A DNA stretch of 35,535 bases, from the IMG/VR virus record IMGVR_UViG_3300007735_000662, positions 1 through 35,535 of that record. One strand, 5' to 3'. Made by a program: the position numbers and the translations under genes. Source of the DNA: a virus. Position 1 is the first letter of the stretch. Each line of letters starts with the position of its first letter. Shown in pieces: positions 5,938-11,626 of this stretch. The notes below the pieces were generated by a model, which was not told the origin of the DNA, did no database searches, and saw only the letters and a program-made list of their open reading frames with translations.

Positions 5938-6754
5938 CGTTGGGATTTCCTTTCGATATCGCATCTGCTTCCGCAAGAATCTCCGCTATGATTTCGTTTC
6001 TGATTATGTCGTTCTTGTATGGCTTGCCATCTGCTCCGGGTTTGAGGTCTTGCTTCGACAACCACTCAAGGTAATCCAATCCTTTATTTCCGAAGGCGGC
6101 GATCTGCCGTAGCGTTGAACCTTTATGCTTTCCAAACTTGAGTTCCATATCTCTAGGCTCTCCACCATTCGTCTTGACCGCAACTCCGTTGAGCTTGGCT
6201 GTGATGTCTGCCAGATCGGCCTTGCTTATCGAATCTGACTTAACCTTGTCTAGCTTTGCTGGCTTCGGTGCTTGCTCATACTTGTCCGTGTTTATATCCT
6301 CGAACCCGCCGTGTGGAACTTCCTCGGCTGGTGTGGTAGAGAGGCTCTTATCAATTAGGACTACGATGTGAGCGAAGGCAGAGCGACAAGCCCTGCTGAT
6401 TGCCCTCGTCTGGCACATCGCTCGCTTGGCGTAGGTGGGTCGGTTTGCCCACATAGGCTCATCATCACCCAAGAAACCCTCGGCACTTGATATGACTTGC
6501 CCATTGTCCATCCTCTTGACCTCACCGATGCACCGATAGCCATCTTCGAGACGCTCAACATCTCTGGCAGAGGCCACGCATCCGTGAGCGACTGCGATTG
6601 CTTGCCAGCCCTCGACTCGCACATAATCCTTTTGGCCTATGCGTTGGCAAGTTTCCTTTACTATGGCTCGACAAGCCCCAGCCACATCAGTCGCTTGGCG
6701 AATGTGGGTTGAGACTCCGTTGCCGTTCTGAATTACTAATTGGTTATCACTCAT
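5921..6754 (-). CDS. Putative recombination or annealing protein with SSB-like acidic tail
   Basis: A 277-residue protein with three parts. Residues about 20-150 contain YVRVEGWQAIAVAHG, a beta-rich strip, WANRPTYAKRAMCQTRAISR and a helix. I have seen this arrangement in phage proteins found with recombination genes and it resembles single-strand annealing proteins in general build; no family is certain. Residues about 200-240 (LKFGKHKGSTLRQIA and YLEWL) match the small 'FGKHKG..L..I...YL.WL' domain of the DUF3820/exonuclease X C-terminus type. The last residues, NDEIPF, copy the acidic tip used by single-stranded DNA-binding protein to recruit partners. Together these suggest a single-strand DNA role beside the nuclease and ligase-like genes upstream. 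Confidence 0.55.
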   Translation of the reverse strand: MSDNQLVIQNGNGVSTHIRQATDVAGACRAIVKETCQRIGQKDYVRVEGWQAIAVAHGCVASARDVERLEDGYRCIGEVKRMDNGQVISSAEGFLGDDEPMWANRPTYAKRAMCQTRAISRACRSAFAHIVVLIDKSLSTTPAEEVPHGGFEDINTDKYEQAPKPAKLDKVKSDSISKADLADITAKLNGVAVKTNGGEPRDMELKFGKHKGSTLRQIAAFGNKGLDYLEWLSKQDLKPGADGKPYKNDIIRNEIIAEILAEADAISKGNPNDEIPF

Positions 6755-6984
6755 TATTTCATTCTCCTTATTGGTTGTTGGTTGTAGTCGTAGTCACCCA
6801 GCGACTCACGATCTTCTCTGCTTCCGCTGACTGGCAAATTCAAGCTTCTAAAATCATTCCGCTGGTCGAACTCGGTATCTGGGAAAGCACCGAACACTCT
6901 TACTACCCACTCATCTGTGCTTTCATTTGGTAGCTTTTTATTAGCTGGTTCTTCATACCAGAATGTAGGCAGTTCTTCACTCAT
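6754..6984 (-). CDS. Hypothetical acidic protein
   Basis: A 76-residue acidic protein. The ATG at 6984 is chosen over an upstream in-frame start (7029) because it overlaps the nuclease gene's stop as ATGA. It begins MSEELPTFWYEEPANKK and has WVVRVFGAFPDTEFDQRNDF in the middle and a GDYDYNQQ stretch near the end. The stop shares a base with the next start (TAATG). I recognise no family. Its position between the nuclease and the annealing-like gene suggests DNA processing, but this is inference. Confidence 0.5.
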   Translation of the reverse strand: MSEELPTFWYEEPANKKLPNESTDEWVVRVFGAFPDTEFDQRNDFRSLNLPVSGSREDRESLGDYDYNQQPIRRMK

Positions 6985-7301
6985 TTGCTTTTCCTTTCGT
7001 TTATGGTTTTGATTATCGGAGAAAGCCACTTGGTGCTGATGTCGTGAGATGGCACACGAAAAACTAGGATGCCCATCGATGCGGCGAGATTATATTTTTC
7101 CATATCCTTCAAGAACCCGGATGGATTCGTATGGCGGCCACGCACCCAAATCCCACCCTCCAATTCTACGGCTACGCCCTCGATATGGTAGTAGTCGAAT
7201 CTGAATCTTCTGCCATCAGCAAACTTGTATTCCTTTAACAGCCCCCACCCGCCCAGACTCTTCCAAAGAATCTCAAACTTGGTTGAGGGTGTGAGCTTCA
7301 T
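6981..7301 (-). CDS. PD-(D/E)XK-like endonuclease
   Basis: A 106-residue nuclease-like protein. The active-site pattern is visible: RRFRFDYY (Asp36) and VAVELEGGIW (Glu46, Glu48), then RGRHTNPSGF and DMEKYNLAASMG, ending in the strand ILVFRV. This 'FDF...E.EGG.W..GRH....GF..D..KYN.A...G....R' layout is common in small phage endonucleases related to VSR/DUF559-type or Holliday-junction resolvase-like folds. The substrate is unknown; resolving or trimming recombination or replication intermediates is likely, given the annealing-like and ligase-like genes on either side. The stop overlaps the next start (ATGA). Confidence 0.75.
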   Translation of the reverse strand: MKLTPSTKFEILWKSLGGWGLLKEYKFADGRRFRFDYYHIEGVAVELEGGIWVRGRHTNPSGFLKDMEKYNLAASMGILVFRVPSHDISTKWLSPIIKTINERKSK

Positions 7302-7302
7302 T

Positions 7303-7518
7303 CTAGTTTCTCCCCACCCAGTTCTTGCTAGGTGGGACTAGCTCTGGTTGCTTTGGCTGGTTGCCCTCGGCCACGATCTTGTCCATCTTTTCTAGCTCGG
7401 CGGCCACATACAAGTAGAACTGCCTACGCTCATAGTTCTGCTGGTCGATGTGCTTTGCAAAGAGCCTCACCCCTTGCAGAATGAGAAGGCCAAAGAAAAC
7501 TACTAGGAAAATTATCAC
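7303..7518 (-). CDS. Small single-pass membrane protein
   Basis: The GTG at 7518 is chosen because it overlaps the ligase-like gene's stop as GTGA; a TTG at 7542 is also in frame. The 71-residue product starts with a membrane helix (IIFLVVFFGLLILQGVRLF), then has a charged helical tail (KHIDQQNYERRQFYLYVAAE) and a Pro-rich end. The topology is one pass with most of the protein on one side. It is not in the lysis block, so a holin role is less likely. Function unknown. Confidence 0.55.
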   Translation of the reverse strand: MIIFLVVFFGLLILQGVRLFAKHIDQQNYERRQFYLYVAAELEKMDKIVAEGNQPKQPELVPPSKNWVGRN

Positions 7519-8084
7519 CAGCGAATCCTCTGCTTTTGCCAAGCGGGTGAGCAGTAGTTGGGGTTGGTAATGAAGGGATACTTGCCGTCATCCAGAGCCT
7601 TCATCACAAAGCCTTCCCACACTACCTCGCCAGCCTTGTTGTTCTGGAAGTTCATTTCCTCCCATATCGAATTGATTTTGTGATGAGCAAGCCGAACAAA
7701 GCGGAGGAGCTTGTTGTCTGGCACATCGAAGGTCACGGCTTCGAGGTGTTCGATCTCTTTCATCCGTTCTGCATAGGGCTTGGGGTTGGCGGGGTCGAAG
7801 GCATCCATCACAACGATTGTGCCTTTGCCAGTCTTGGTTCGCTGTCCCATAATCTCACAATCTACAAAGCGGGACTTGATGCCAGCACCGAGAATCATAT
7901 CTGCCATCAGCTTGTGATTTGATGCAAACTTGCCGTGGCGATTGTAACCTTGCTTGGTTTCTTGGTCGAACCAACCCCTCCATCCGTTCAGCTTTCCCTC
8001 AATGGAAAACCCATCAGAGAACTCCTCGTGGTTGGCCGGTACGGCAGAGGCTTGTGGTCTGGCGGGGTGAATGGAGGATGTCAT
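7515..8084 (-). CDS. Minimal ATP-dependent ligase-like nucleotidyltransferase
   Basis: A 189-residue protein with the ordered motifs of the covalent nucleotidyltransferase superfamily (DNA and RNA ligases, capping enzymes). Motif I is EGKLNGWRG (Lys31-Leu-Asn-Gly34), where DNA ligases usually have KxDG. Then come NRHGK (48-52, motif Ia-like), FVDCEIMG (73-80, motif III), EGFVMK (157-162, motif IV), and a basic WQKQRIRW end that could be motif V. It is about the length of the catalytic domain alone; no OB-fold follows. Joining nicks during phage replication or recombination is the likely role. The Asn at the KxDG aspartate position leaves DNA versus RNA substrate open. Confidence 0.65.
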   Translation of the reverse strand: MTSSIHPARPQASAVPANHEEFSDGFSIEGKLNGWRGWFDQETKQGYNRHGKFASNHKLMADMILGAGIKSRFVDCEIMGQRTKTGKGTIVVMDAFDPANPKPYAERMKEIEHLEAVTFDVPDNKLLRFVRLAHHKINSIWEEMNFQNNKAGEVVWEGFVMKALDDGKYPFITNPNYCSPAWQKQRIRW

Positions 8085-8123
8085 TGTTTGTTTGTAGAGG
8101 ATTTCGGGTGGTTGTGTAAAGCC
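8085..8123. other. Short gap before the ligase-like gene
   Basis: Leader of the ligase-like gene. On the minus strand it reads AC-rich just before the ATG and lacks a Shine-Dalgarno sequence. I see no hairpin or promoter. Confidence 0.3.
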
Positions 8124-8210
8124 TTATTTTAGGAGTTGCTCAACTATGAAAAGGGTTGAGCCAGCACCCACGATTAGGCCGATGATGTATGCGATTAGGA
8201 TTTTAGTCAT
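8124..8210 (-). CDS. 28-residue membrane peptide
   Basis: A very short gene found by translation of the gap. The product, starting MTKILIAYIIGLIVGAG and ending VEQLLK, is a single hydrophobic helix with charged ends. AAAGGAAA lies about ten bases before the ATG, similar to the ribosome binding site of the gene starting at 5937. Peptides of this size with a clean membrane helix are common in phage early regions; the function is unknown. Support is the intact frame, ribosome binding site and hydrophobic pattern. Confidence 0.5.
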   Translation of the reverse strand: MTKILIAYIIGLIVGAGSTLFIVEQLLK

Positions 8211-8239
8211 TTGGTTTGGTTTCCTTTGTGGGTTGTGGG

Positions 8240-8479
8240 TTAGGCACAATTCTGCCAAAAAAACTCACGAGCGGCCTCGATGCTGGCAATTACCTTCAAG
8301 GCATCTTCTTCTGGGCATTTTGAAATAACATTTCGAGCAATGTCTAACTTGCATTCTGTGCCATATTTCACAAGATACCCAAACCCTTGCCGAATTTCGT
8401 AGGGCAGATTTGCTATTTTATTACTTTTGCGAGTGGCTTTTACCGCACTCATCTCGGTGTTGGTTGTTGTTGCTTGCAT
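8240..8479 (-). CDS. Small helical protein, first gene after a candidate promoter
   Basis: A 79-residue protein if it starts at the ATG at 8479 (MQATTTNTEMSAVKATRKSN); a second ATG at 8452 is possible. The body is helical (YEIRQGFGYLVKYGTECKLD, then EEDALKVIASIEAAREFFWQ) with two or three cysteines. It is the first gene after a sigma-70-like promoter at 8486-8513. With that promoter the message would start almost at the 8479 ATG, giving a nearly leaderless transcript unless 8452 is used. I recognise no family. Confidence 0.5.
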   Translation of the reverse strand: MQATTTNTEMSAVKATRKSNKIANLPYEIRQGFGYLVKYGTECKLDIARNVISKCPEEDALKVIASIEAAREFFWQNCA

Positions 8480-8485
8480 ACCCAC

Positions 8486-8513
8486 ACTCTATCACACCCC
8501 AACAAGTTGTCAA
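8486..8513 (-). promoter_or_regulatory. Sigma-70-like promoter for the early/middle block
   Basis: On the minus strand TTGACA (8513-8508) is followed after 16 bases by TAGAGT (8491-8486). The -35 is a perfect consensus and the -10 matches at the key first T, second A and last T. It lies in the longest gap of this part (8480-8552). A dyad, CCTAT-AA-ATAGG, lies just upstream near 8533-8544 and could be an operator. It would drive the genes from 8479 downward. Confidence 0.5.
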
Positions 8514-8552
8514 GGGTTTATTTACGATTGTTTGTAAGTCCCTATAAATAGG

Positions 8553-8828
8553 CTACTTGTGAGGGTGCTTAAAGGGTAGTATTTTGTAGATTTGTAGTTG
8601 TCGTAGGGCTGGTTTTGATTTTGTCGTGATGATGAATGGGTGCTTCCGCATCTCTAGCTTTTTGTTTTTCATCATATCTTTGATGAGCCTTGCGGTCGTG
8701 TTCATCTTCAATCCCCATAGCTTCGCAATTTCTGGCCGAGTATAAAAGCCCTCTGGCCGTGGTGGTGCGTAGCGATTGTAGATGTGTTGTTGGAGAAGTT
8801 TCTGCCAAGGATTTCTAGGAGTTTTCAT
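8553..8828 (-). CDS. Helix-turn-helix protein
   Basis: A 91-residue basic protein starting at the ATG at 8828, which overlaps the previous stop as TAATG; an upstream in-frame start (8930) is a shadow within the phosphoesterase gene. Residues about 25-60, GFYTRPEIAKLWGLKMNTTA followed by RLIKDMMKNKKLEMRKH, form a helix-turn-helix: 'RPEIAKLWGL' then 'NTTARLIKDM', with a basic wing after it. This is typical of small winged helix proteins that sense or bind DNA. Its gene precedes the promoter-containing gap, so it could act on that promoter; this is inference. Confidence 0.6.
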   Translation of the reverse strand: MKTPRNPWQKLLQQHIYNRYAPPRPEGFYTRPEIAKLWGLKMNTTARLIKDMMKNKKLEMRKHPFIITTKSKPALRQLQIYKILPFKHPHK

Positions 8829-9577
8829 TAGAATGATTTTATGTTTGTTGGGAGATGGAACTTGTTGCCTCTCTGCCTTGCTTGAAAAACATCGTGGGTC
8901 TTGTCGGGGTAGATCGCACCATAAGCCCAACCGTGTTGCCAGCGTAGCCTCCGCAGTTGGCCTCTATTGTATTCGGGAGTTTTGTTGCAGAGGCATCCAA
9001 TGTTGTACCCGGTGCGGGGGTCGATGGAGACGCTTCTAAAATAATCAATGGCGTGAGTATGTCCAAAGATAACATCTCCATAAGCATCGGCGTGTTGCTT
9101 CCCGCTGTGCATAGCGTGTCCGTATCCGTGAACGAACGAAAGCCCCCCGCACTTGTATATTCCACCGACTGAATCATAGGGGTACATCCTTGCCTTGGTG
9201 TCCTTCATTATCTGCTCGATGTTTTCGATGCCATCATTGGCATAATCACGAGCCACTCCGCTTCTGCTGTTCCTAGCCATATCATAAATCCGCTCATCGT
9301 GATTGCCCCTTAAAAAGATTCTCTCATCTCCGAACTTAAAGAACTCCCGAATGAACTCCTCCCCACAATCCCAATCCTTCTGCAAACTTGATGCTTGCTC
9401 CTCGTCCCCCGCCCCTTTTCTTATCGCCCTAAAATCCCACAAGTCGCCGATGCAGACCACAAGCCCGCCATCCTTGCCGATGTATTCCTTGGTAAATTGG
9501 AGCAGAGCTTTTACCGAGGGGGCATCTTGTTCATCGCCGTGGATATCGCCACAAGCAACGAACTTAATTGGCTTCAT
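8828..9577 (-). CDS. Calcineurin-like metallophosphoesterase
   Basis: A 249-residue phosphoesterase with the full two-metal motif set: GDIHG (residues 10-14), GDLWD (44-48), GNHDE (91-95), a VHGYGH histidine motif (about 151-156) and GHTH (about 173-176). Proteins of this superfamily hydrolyse phosphomonoesters or phosphodiesters (nucleotides, nucleic acids, phosphoproteins). Many phages carry one and the substrate is rarely known. It overlaps the MazG-like gene upstream (ATGA, 9577-9574), suggesting a nucleotide or DNA-end-processing pair. The length is normal for the family and all metal ligands appear intact. Confidence 0.9.
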   Translation of the reverse strand: MKPIKFVACGDIHGDEQDAPSVKALLQFTKEYIGKDGGLVVCIGDLWDFRAIRKGAGDEEQASSLQKDWDCGEEFIREFFKFGDERIFLRGNHDERIYDMARNSRSGVARDYANDGIENIEQIMKDTKARMYPYDSVGGIYKCGGLSFVHGYGHAMHSGKQHADAYGDVIFGHTHAIDYFRSVSIDPRTGYNIGCLCNKTPEYNRGQLRRLRWQHGWAYGAIYPDKTHDVFQARQRGNKFHLPTNIKSF

Positions 9578-9936
9578 AGGGGAGGTTTAGTTTGTCCAGT
9601 TAGAGTTGTGTAAATAAGATTGCAACACTCTCTAGCACGAGGGTTTGTCAATGTTTCGTCTGTGCATCCATCCCTTGCTAATTCTAAAACTATGTGCATT
9701 TGGGAGCGAAGCGTGAGCAGATAGGTTAGCTGGTCGGTTGCTTCTTCAATCGCATTCTCAACGAGCCTTACCGCCGGCATCTCCCAAAGTTTTGTCCCGC
9801 CGTGTTCCTCAACTCCCCTCTTGTACTTTTTCTCCATTGATTCAACCGCCGCCATTTGAAGCGTGGTCATATGGAGTTCGTGTTTTTTTGTAAAATGTTT
9901 TTGAGTTGTTTTCTCCACGCTCTGTTCGGATGTCAT
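9574..9936 (-). CDS. Putative MazG-like all-alpha NTP pyrophosphohydrolase
   Basis: A 120-residue helical protein. The central part, KYKRGVEEHGGTKLWEMPAV then ENAIEEATDQLTYLLTLR, matches the look of phage all-alpha NTP pyrophosphatases: 'EE..G' followed by 'E..EE..D...YL'. In that superfamily the Glu/Asp residues bind magnesium to cleave dNTPs to dNMPs. The match is by pattern only, and the usual EExxE helix is incomplete, so the activity is uncertain. An internal ATG (residue 23, MTTLQMAAVE) could also be the start. It lies between the endolysin and the phosphoesterase genes. Confidence 0.5.
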   Translation of the reverse strand: MTSEQSVEKTTQKHFTKKHELHMTTLQMAAVESMEKKYKRGVEEHGGTKLWEMPAVRLVENAIEEATDQLTYLLTLRSQMHIVLELARDGCTDETLTNPRARECCNLIYTTLTGQTKPPL

Positions 9937-9939
9937 CCC

Positions 9940-10446
9940 CTATCTGCTACTCCACGGACGCTTACTGACTAGAGAAACTTTTTGATTATTCACTTGTTGC
10001 TTTTGTGGTGACACCAACTCCCTCCACCCAGAAATTGTTGCGTCCTCTAAATGGGGTTGCTCCCATTCGAGATGTCGAAGCTGGTGCTTCTCTGCAATCT
10101 TCTGGCAGATCGAGTAGGTCTGGTCATCGTCCCACGAGGCCAATAGATTGCCAGTTGGAGTGCGGGATAGGGGAACATAGTCAATGGCGTGAGACCCCTT
10201 ACCTAGGTCAATGTGGAGCGATTGCGGGGGTATTCCACGAGCGTTTGTAACTTTTACCCCCGCCTTCGTGCGTCCACGGCTATATAGTTCCTCTTGTTCT
10301 TGGGGAGTCCTAACCGAGCAATAGATCAGAACTGGAATCTTTTTGCTCATCAACTCAGAGTACCAAGCCCCAACCCTCTTACCGAAACTAGGCTCACACT
10401 TTTCTATATGCCCCCTTGATCTTTCCACCGCCTCCCGAATCGTCAT
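9940..10446 (-). CDS. Endolysin, M15-type peptidase (VanY/L-Ala-D-Glu endopeptidase like)
   Basis: A 168-residue peptidoglycan peptidase. Visible features are CSVRTPQEQEELYSRGRT (the conserved 'S.R....Q..LY..GR' strand-helix), QSLHIDLGKGSHAIDY (His78 and Asp89, zinc ligands, equivalent to SxHxxGxAxD with a short insertion) and LEWEQPHLED (His132, third ligand, with nearby glutamates for catalysis). M15 endolysins cut the peptide cross-links of the wall. It starts within the lipoprotein gene's stop (TAATG), in a block with holin- and spanin-like genes. It has no signal peptide, so it needs a holin. The C-terminal 35 residues are polar and basic. Confidence 0.85.
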   Translation of the reverse strand: MTIREAVERSRGHIEKCEPSFGKRVGAWYSELMSKKIPVLIYCSVRTPQEQEELYSRGRTKAGVKVTNARGIPPQSLHIDLGKGSHAIDYVPLSRTPTGNLLASWDDDQTYSICQKIAEKHQLRHLEWEQPHLEDATISGWRELVSPQKQQVNNQKVSLVSKRPWSSR

Positions 10447-10724
10447 TACTGGTCAAGCCTTTTTCGGAGTCGTTCATTTTCCTCCACAAGCCGAGATATT
10501 GTTTTGAGACTTTGCCCAAAAAGCTGGCGGTATTCGTCTGGGGTTGCCTTGCTTCTGTCGAGCCGATCCCACCGCATAATGTAGTCGGTAATCGAATCTT
10601 GGTTCGGGACTTCGCCAAGGTCGTAAGGTCGGGTTGTAGCACACCCGCAAAGCAAACTACCTACGATGAATCCAAGCGTCCACTTCCGTATCACGGAGAC
10701 GGCGTTTGTAAGCAATTTCTTCAT
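10446..10724 (-). CDS. Small lipoprotein, putative outer-membrane spanin
   Basis: The frame is open from 10781, but the ATG at 10724 gives a proper lipoprotein signal: MKKLLTNAVSVIRKWTLGFI, then VGSLLCGCATT, with lipobox LCGC and the modified Cys about residue 28. The mature part is about 65 polar residues with a helical, coiled-coil-like end (LKTISRLVEENERLRKRLDQ). The first third overlaps the preceding small membrane gene in another frame, as Rz1 genes overlap Rz. Together with the holin-like gene and endolysin this suggests an o-spanin that helps fuse inner and outer membrane. Unlike classic Rz1 it is not strongly Pro-rich, so the role is inferred from the lipobox and position. Confidence 0.65.
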   Translation of the reverse strand: MKKLLTNAVSVIRKWTLGFIVGSLLCGCATTRPYDLGEVPNQDSITDYIMRWDRLDRSKATPDEYRQLFGQSLKTISRLVEENERLRKRLDQ

Positions 10725-10818
10725 CGTCTCGTTCTTTTCTTGTCTTGGCTCTATTCTTTGTCCACCAAGCGATAATCCCAATTACACCAGCAAGCGAGGC
10801 GAGTATGGCCTCCCACAT
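10657..10818 (-). CDS. Small inner-membrane protein, putative i-spanin
   Basis: A 53-residue gene found by translation. It has an N-terminal membrane helix (MWEAILASLAGVIGIIAWWT) followed by a highly charged helical tail (KNRAKTRKERDDEEIAYKRR). The ATG at 10818 lies four bases after the holin-like stop. The lipoprotein gene starts inside it in another frame (10724) and they overlap by 68 bases, a nested layout known from Rz/Rz1 spanin pairs. It is much shorter than typical Rz (about 150 residues), so it might instead be a second holin or antiholin. Confidence 0.6.
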   Translation of the reverse strand: MWEAILASLAGVIGIIAWWTKNRAKTRKERDDEEIAYKRRLRDTEVDAWIHRR

Positions 10819-10821
10819 CTT

Positions 10822-10992
10822 TTATTTCCTACTAAACTTCGACAAGAACGAAACGATCTTGGTTAGGGTCGCCTCCGGCTCTTCGCCGGGGATAAGAGAG
10901 GCAACGGCAATCACAGCAGAGAGGAGGGCAACCAACGCACCCACCCAAGCAAACACATCTTGAGACTGAACGAAGGTTAAGATTTGTTCCAT
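10822..10992 (-). CDS. Holin-like small membrane protein
   Basis: A 56-residue gene found by translation. The protein starts MEQILTFVQSQDVFAW, has one hydrophobic helix (WVGALVALLSAVIAVASLIP), then an acidic patch and a basic C-terminus (KIVSFLSKFSRK). Size, single helix and charged tail fit a class of small holins. It heads the lysis block: i-spanin-like, lipoprotein and endolysin genes follow. A TTGACA lies just upstream at 11012-11007, without a convincing -10. No strong ribosome binding site is seen. Confidence 0.6.
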   Translation of the reverse strand: MEQILTFVQSQDVFAWVGALVALLSAVIAVASLIPGEEPEATLTKIVSFLSKFSRK

Positions 10993-11008
10993 AACTAGGG
11001 AAGGGGTG

Positions 11009-11596
11009 TCAAGGGTTATAAGGCCAGAATGTTTCTGCTACCACAGAAGCAGAAAAGCCAGTAATCAAGCCGGTAGCACCATAATTAACAGAGTCTCCAT
11101 CAAGATAAACTTGAAAACCATCTATTGTAAAAGGAGATAGCGAGCCTCCCACGATAGTATTGATTCCACCAGTATCGTCTTGATCTGTTGCAAATGTTAG
11201 TTCTCCATAAAGCCTAACAACTTGTTGATTTATGGATGAATTAAAATAAAAATCTGCACCAATAAAGTCTATTTCTAAAACCGCAGAATTTATTTGCCCA
11301 GAAGGAACAAGGCTAGATGTAGTACCAGCACCGCACACAAGCTCTTTTTCTGTGGTTGCATTGGAATAAACTGAACCAGAATAGCTAGTTGAATTTGGAA
11401 AGTCTGGGTCATTAAAAGCATAGTTTGTATATGAACCATTGACGCTGAAACTCTTTACCTTCCAGTAGAGCCTCATCATCTCGGTTGGAGTGCCTTGGAC
11501 ATAACGACCAGATGTGATTCCGCAAGCCGTAAAATCATTTAACTCCTCATCGAAATGACTAAAGGGAAATGGCTGGGCTGTTAAGATTCTAGCCAT
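11009..11596 (-). CDS. Putative tail-tip or fibre-associated protein
   Basis: A 195-residue protein, beta-rich and Ser/Thr/Asn/Gly-rich with few charges, typical of exposed virion proteins. It starts MARILTAQPFPFSHFDEELN. The middle contains NYAFNDPDFPNSTSYSGSVY and the end alternates short strands (FTIDGFQVYLDGDSVNYGAT). I recognise no family. It is the last structural-type gene before the lysis block and directly follows the large fibre gene, so it may cap or chaperone that fibre or bind the receptor. The function is inferred from composition and position. Confidence 0.55.
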   Translation of the reverse strand: MARILTAQPFPFSHFDEELNDFTACGITSGRYVQGTPTEMMRLYWKVKSFSVNGSYTNYAFNDPDFPNSTSYSGSVYSNATTEKELVCGAGTTSSLVPSGQINSAVLEIDFIGADFYFNSSINQQVVRLYGELTFATDQDDTGGINTIVGGSLSPFTIDGFQVYLDGDSVNYGATGLITGFSASVVAETFWPYNP

Positions 11597-11626
11597 AGGG
11601 ATTTCGTTAGGGCATAAGCCCCAAGG

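Noticed and set aside
10990-11012. Promoter for the holin-like gene (TTGACA at 11012-11007)
   Set aside because: No -10 element at a workable distance, and the hexamer is partly explained by the stop region of the upstream gene.
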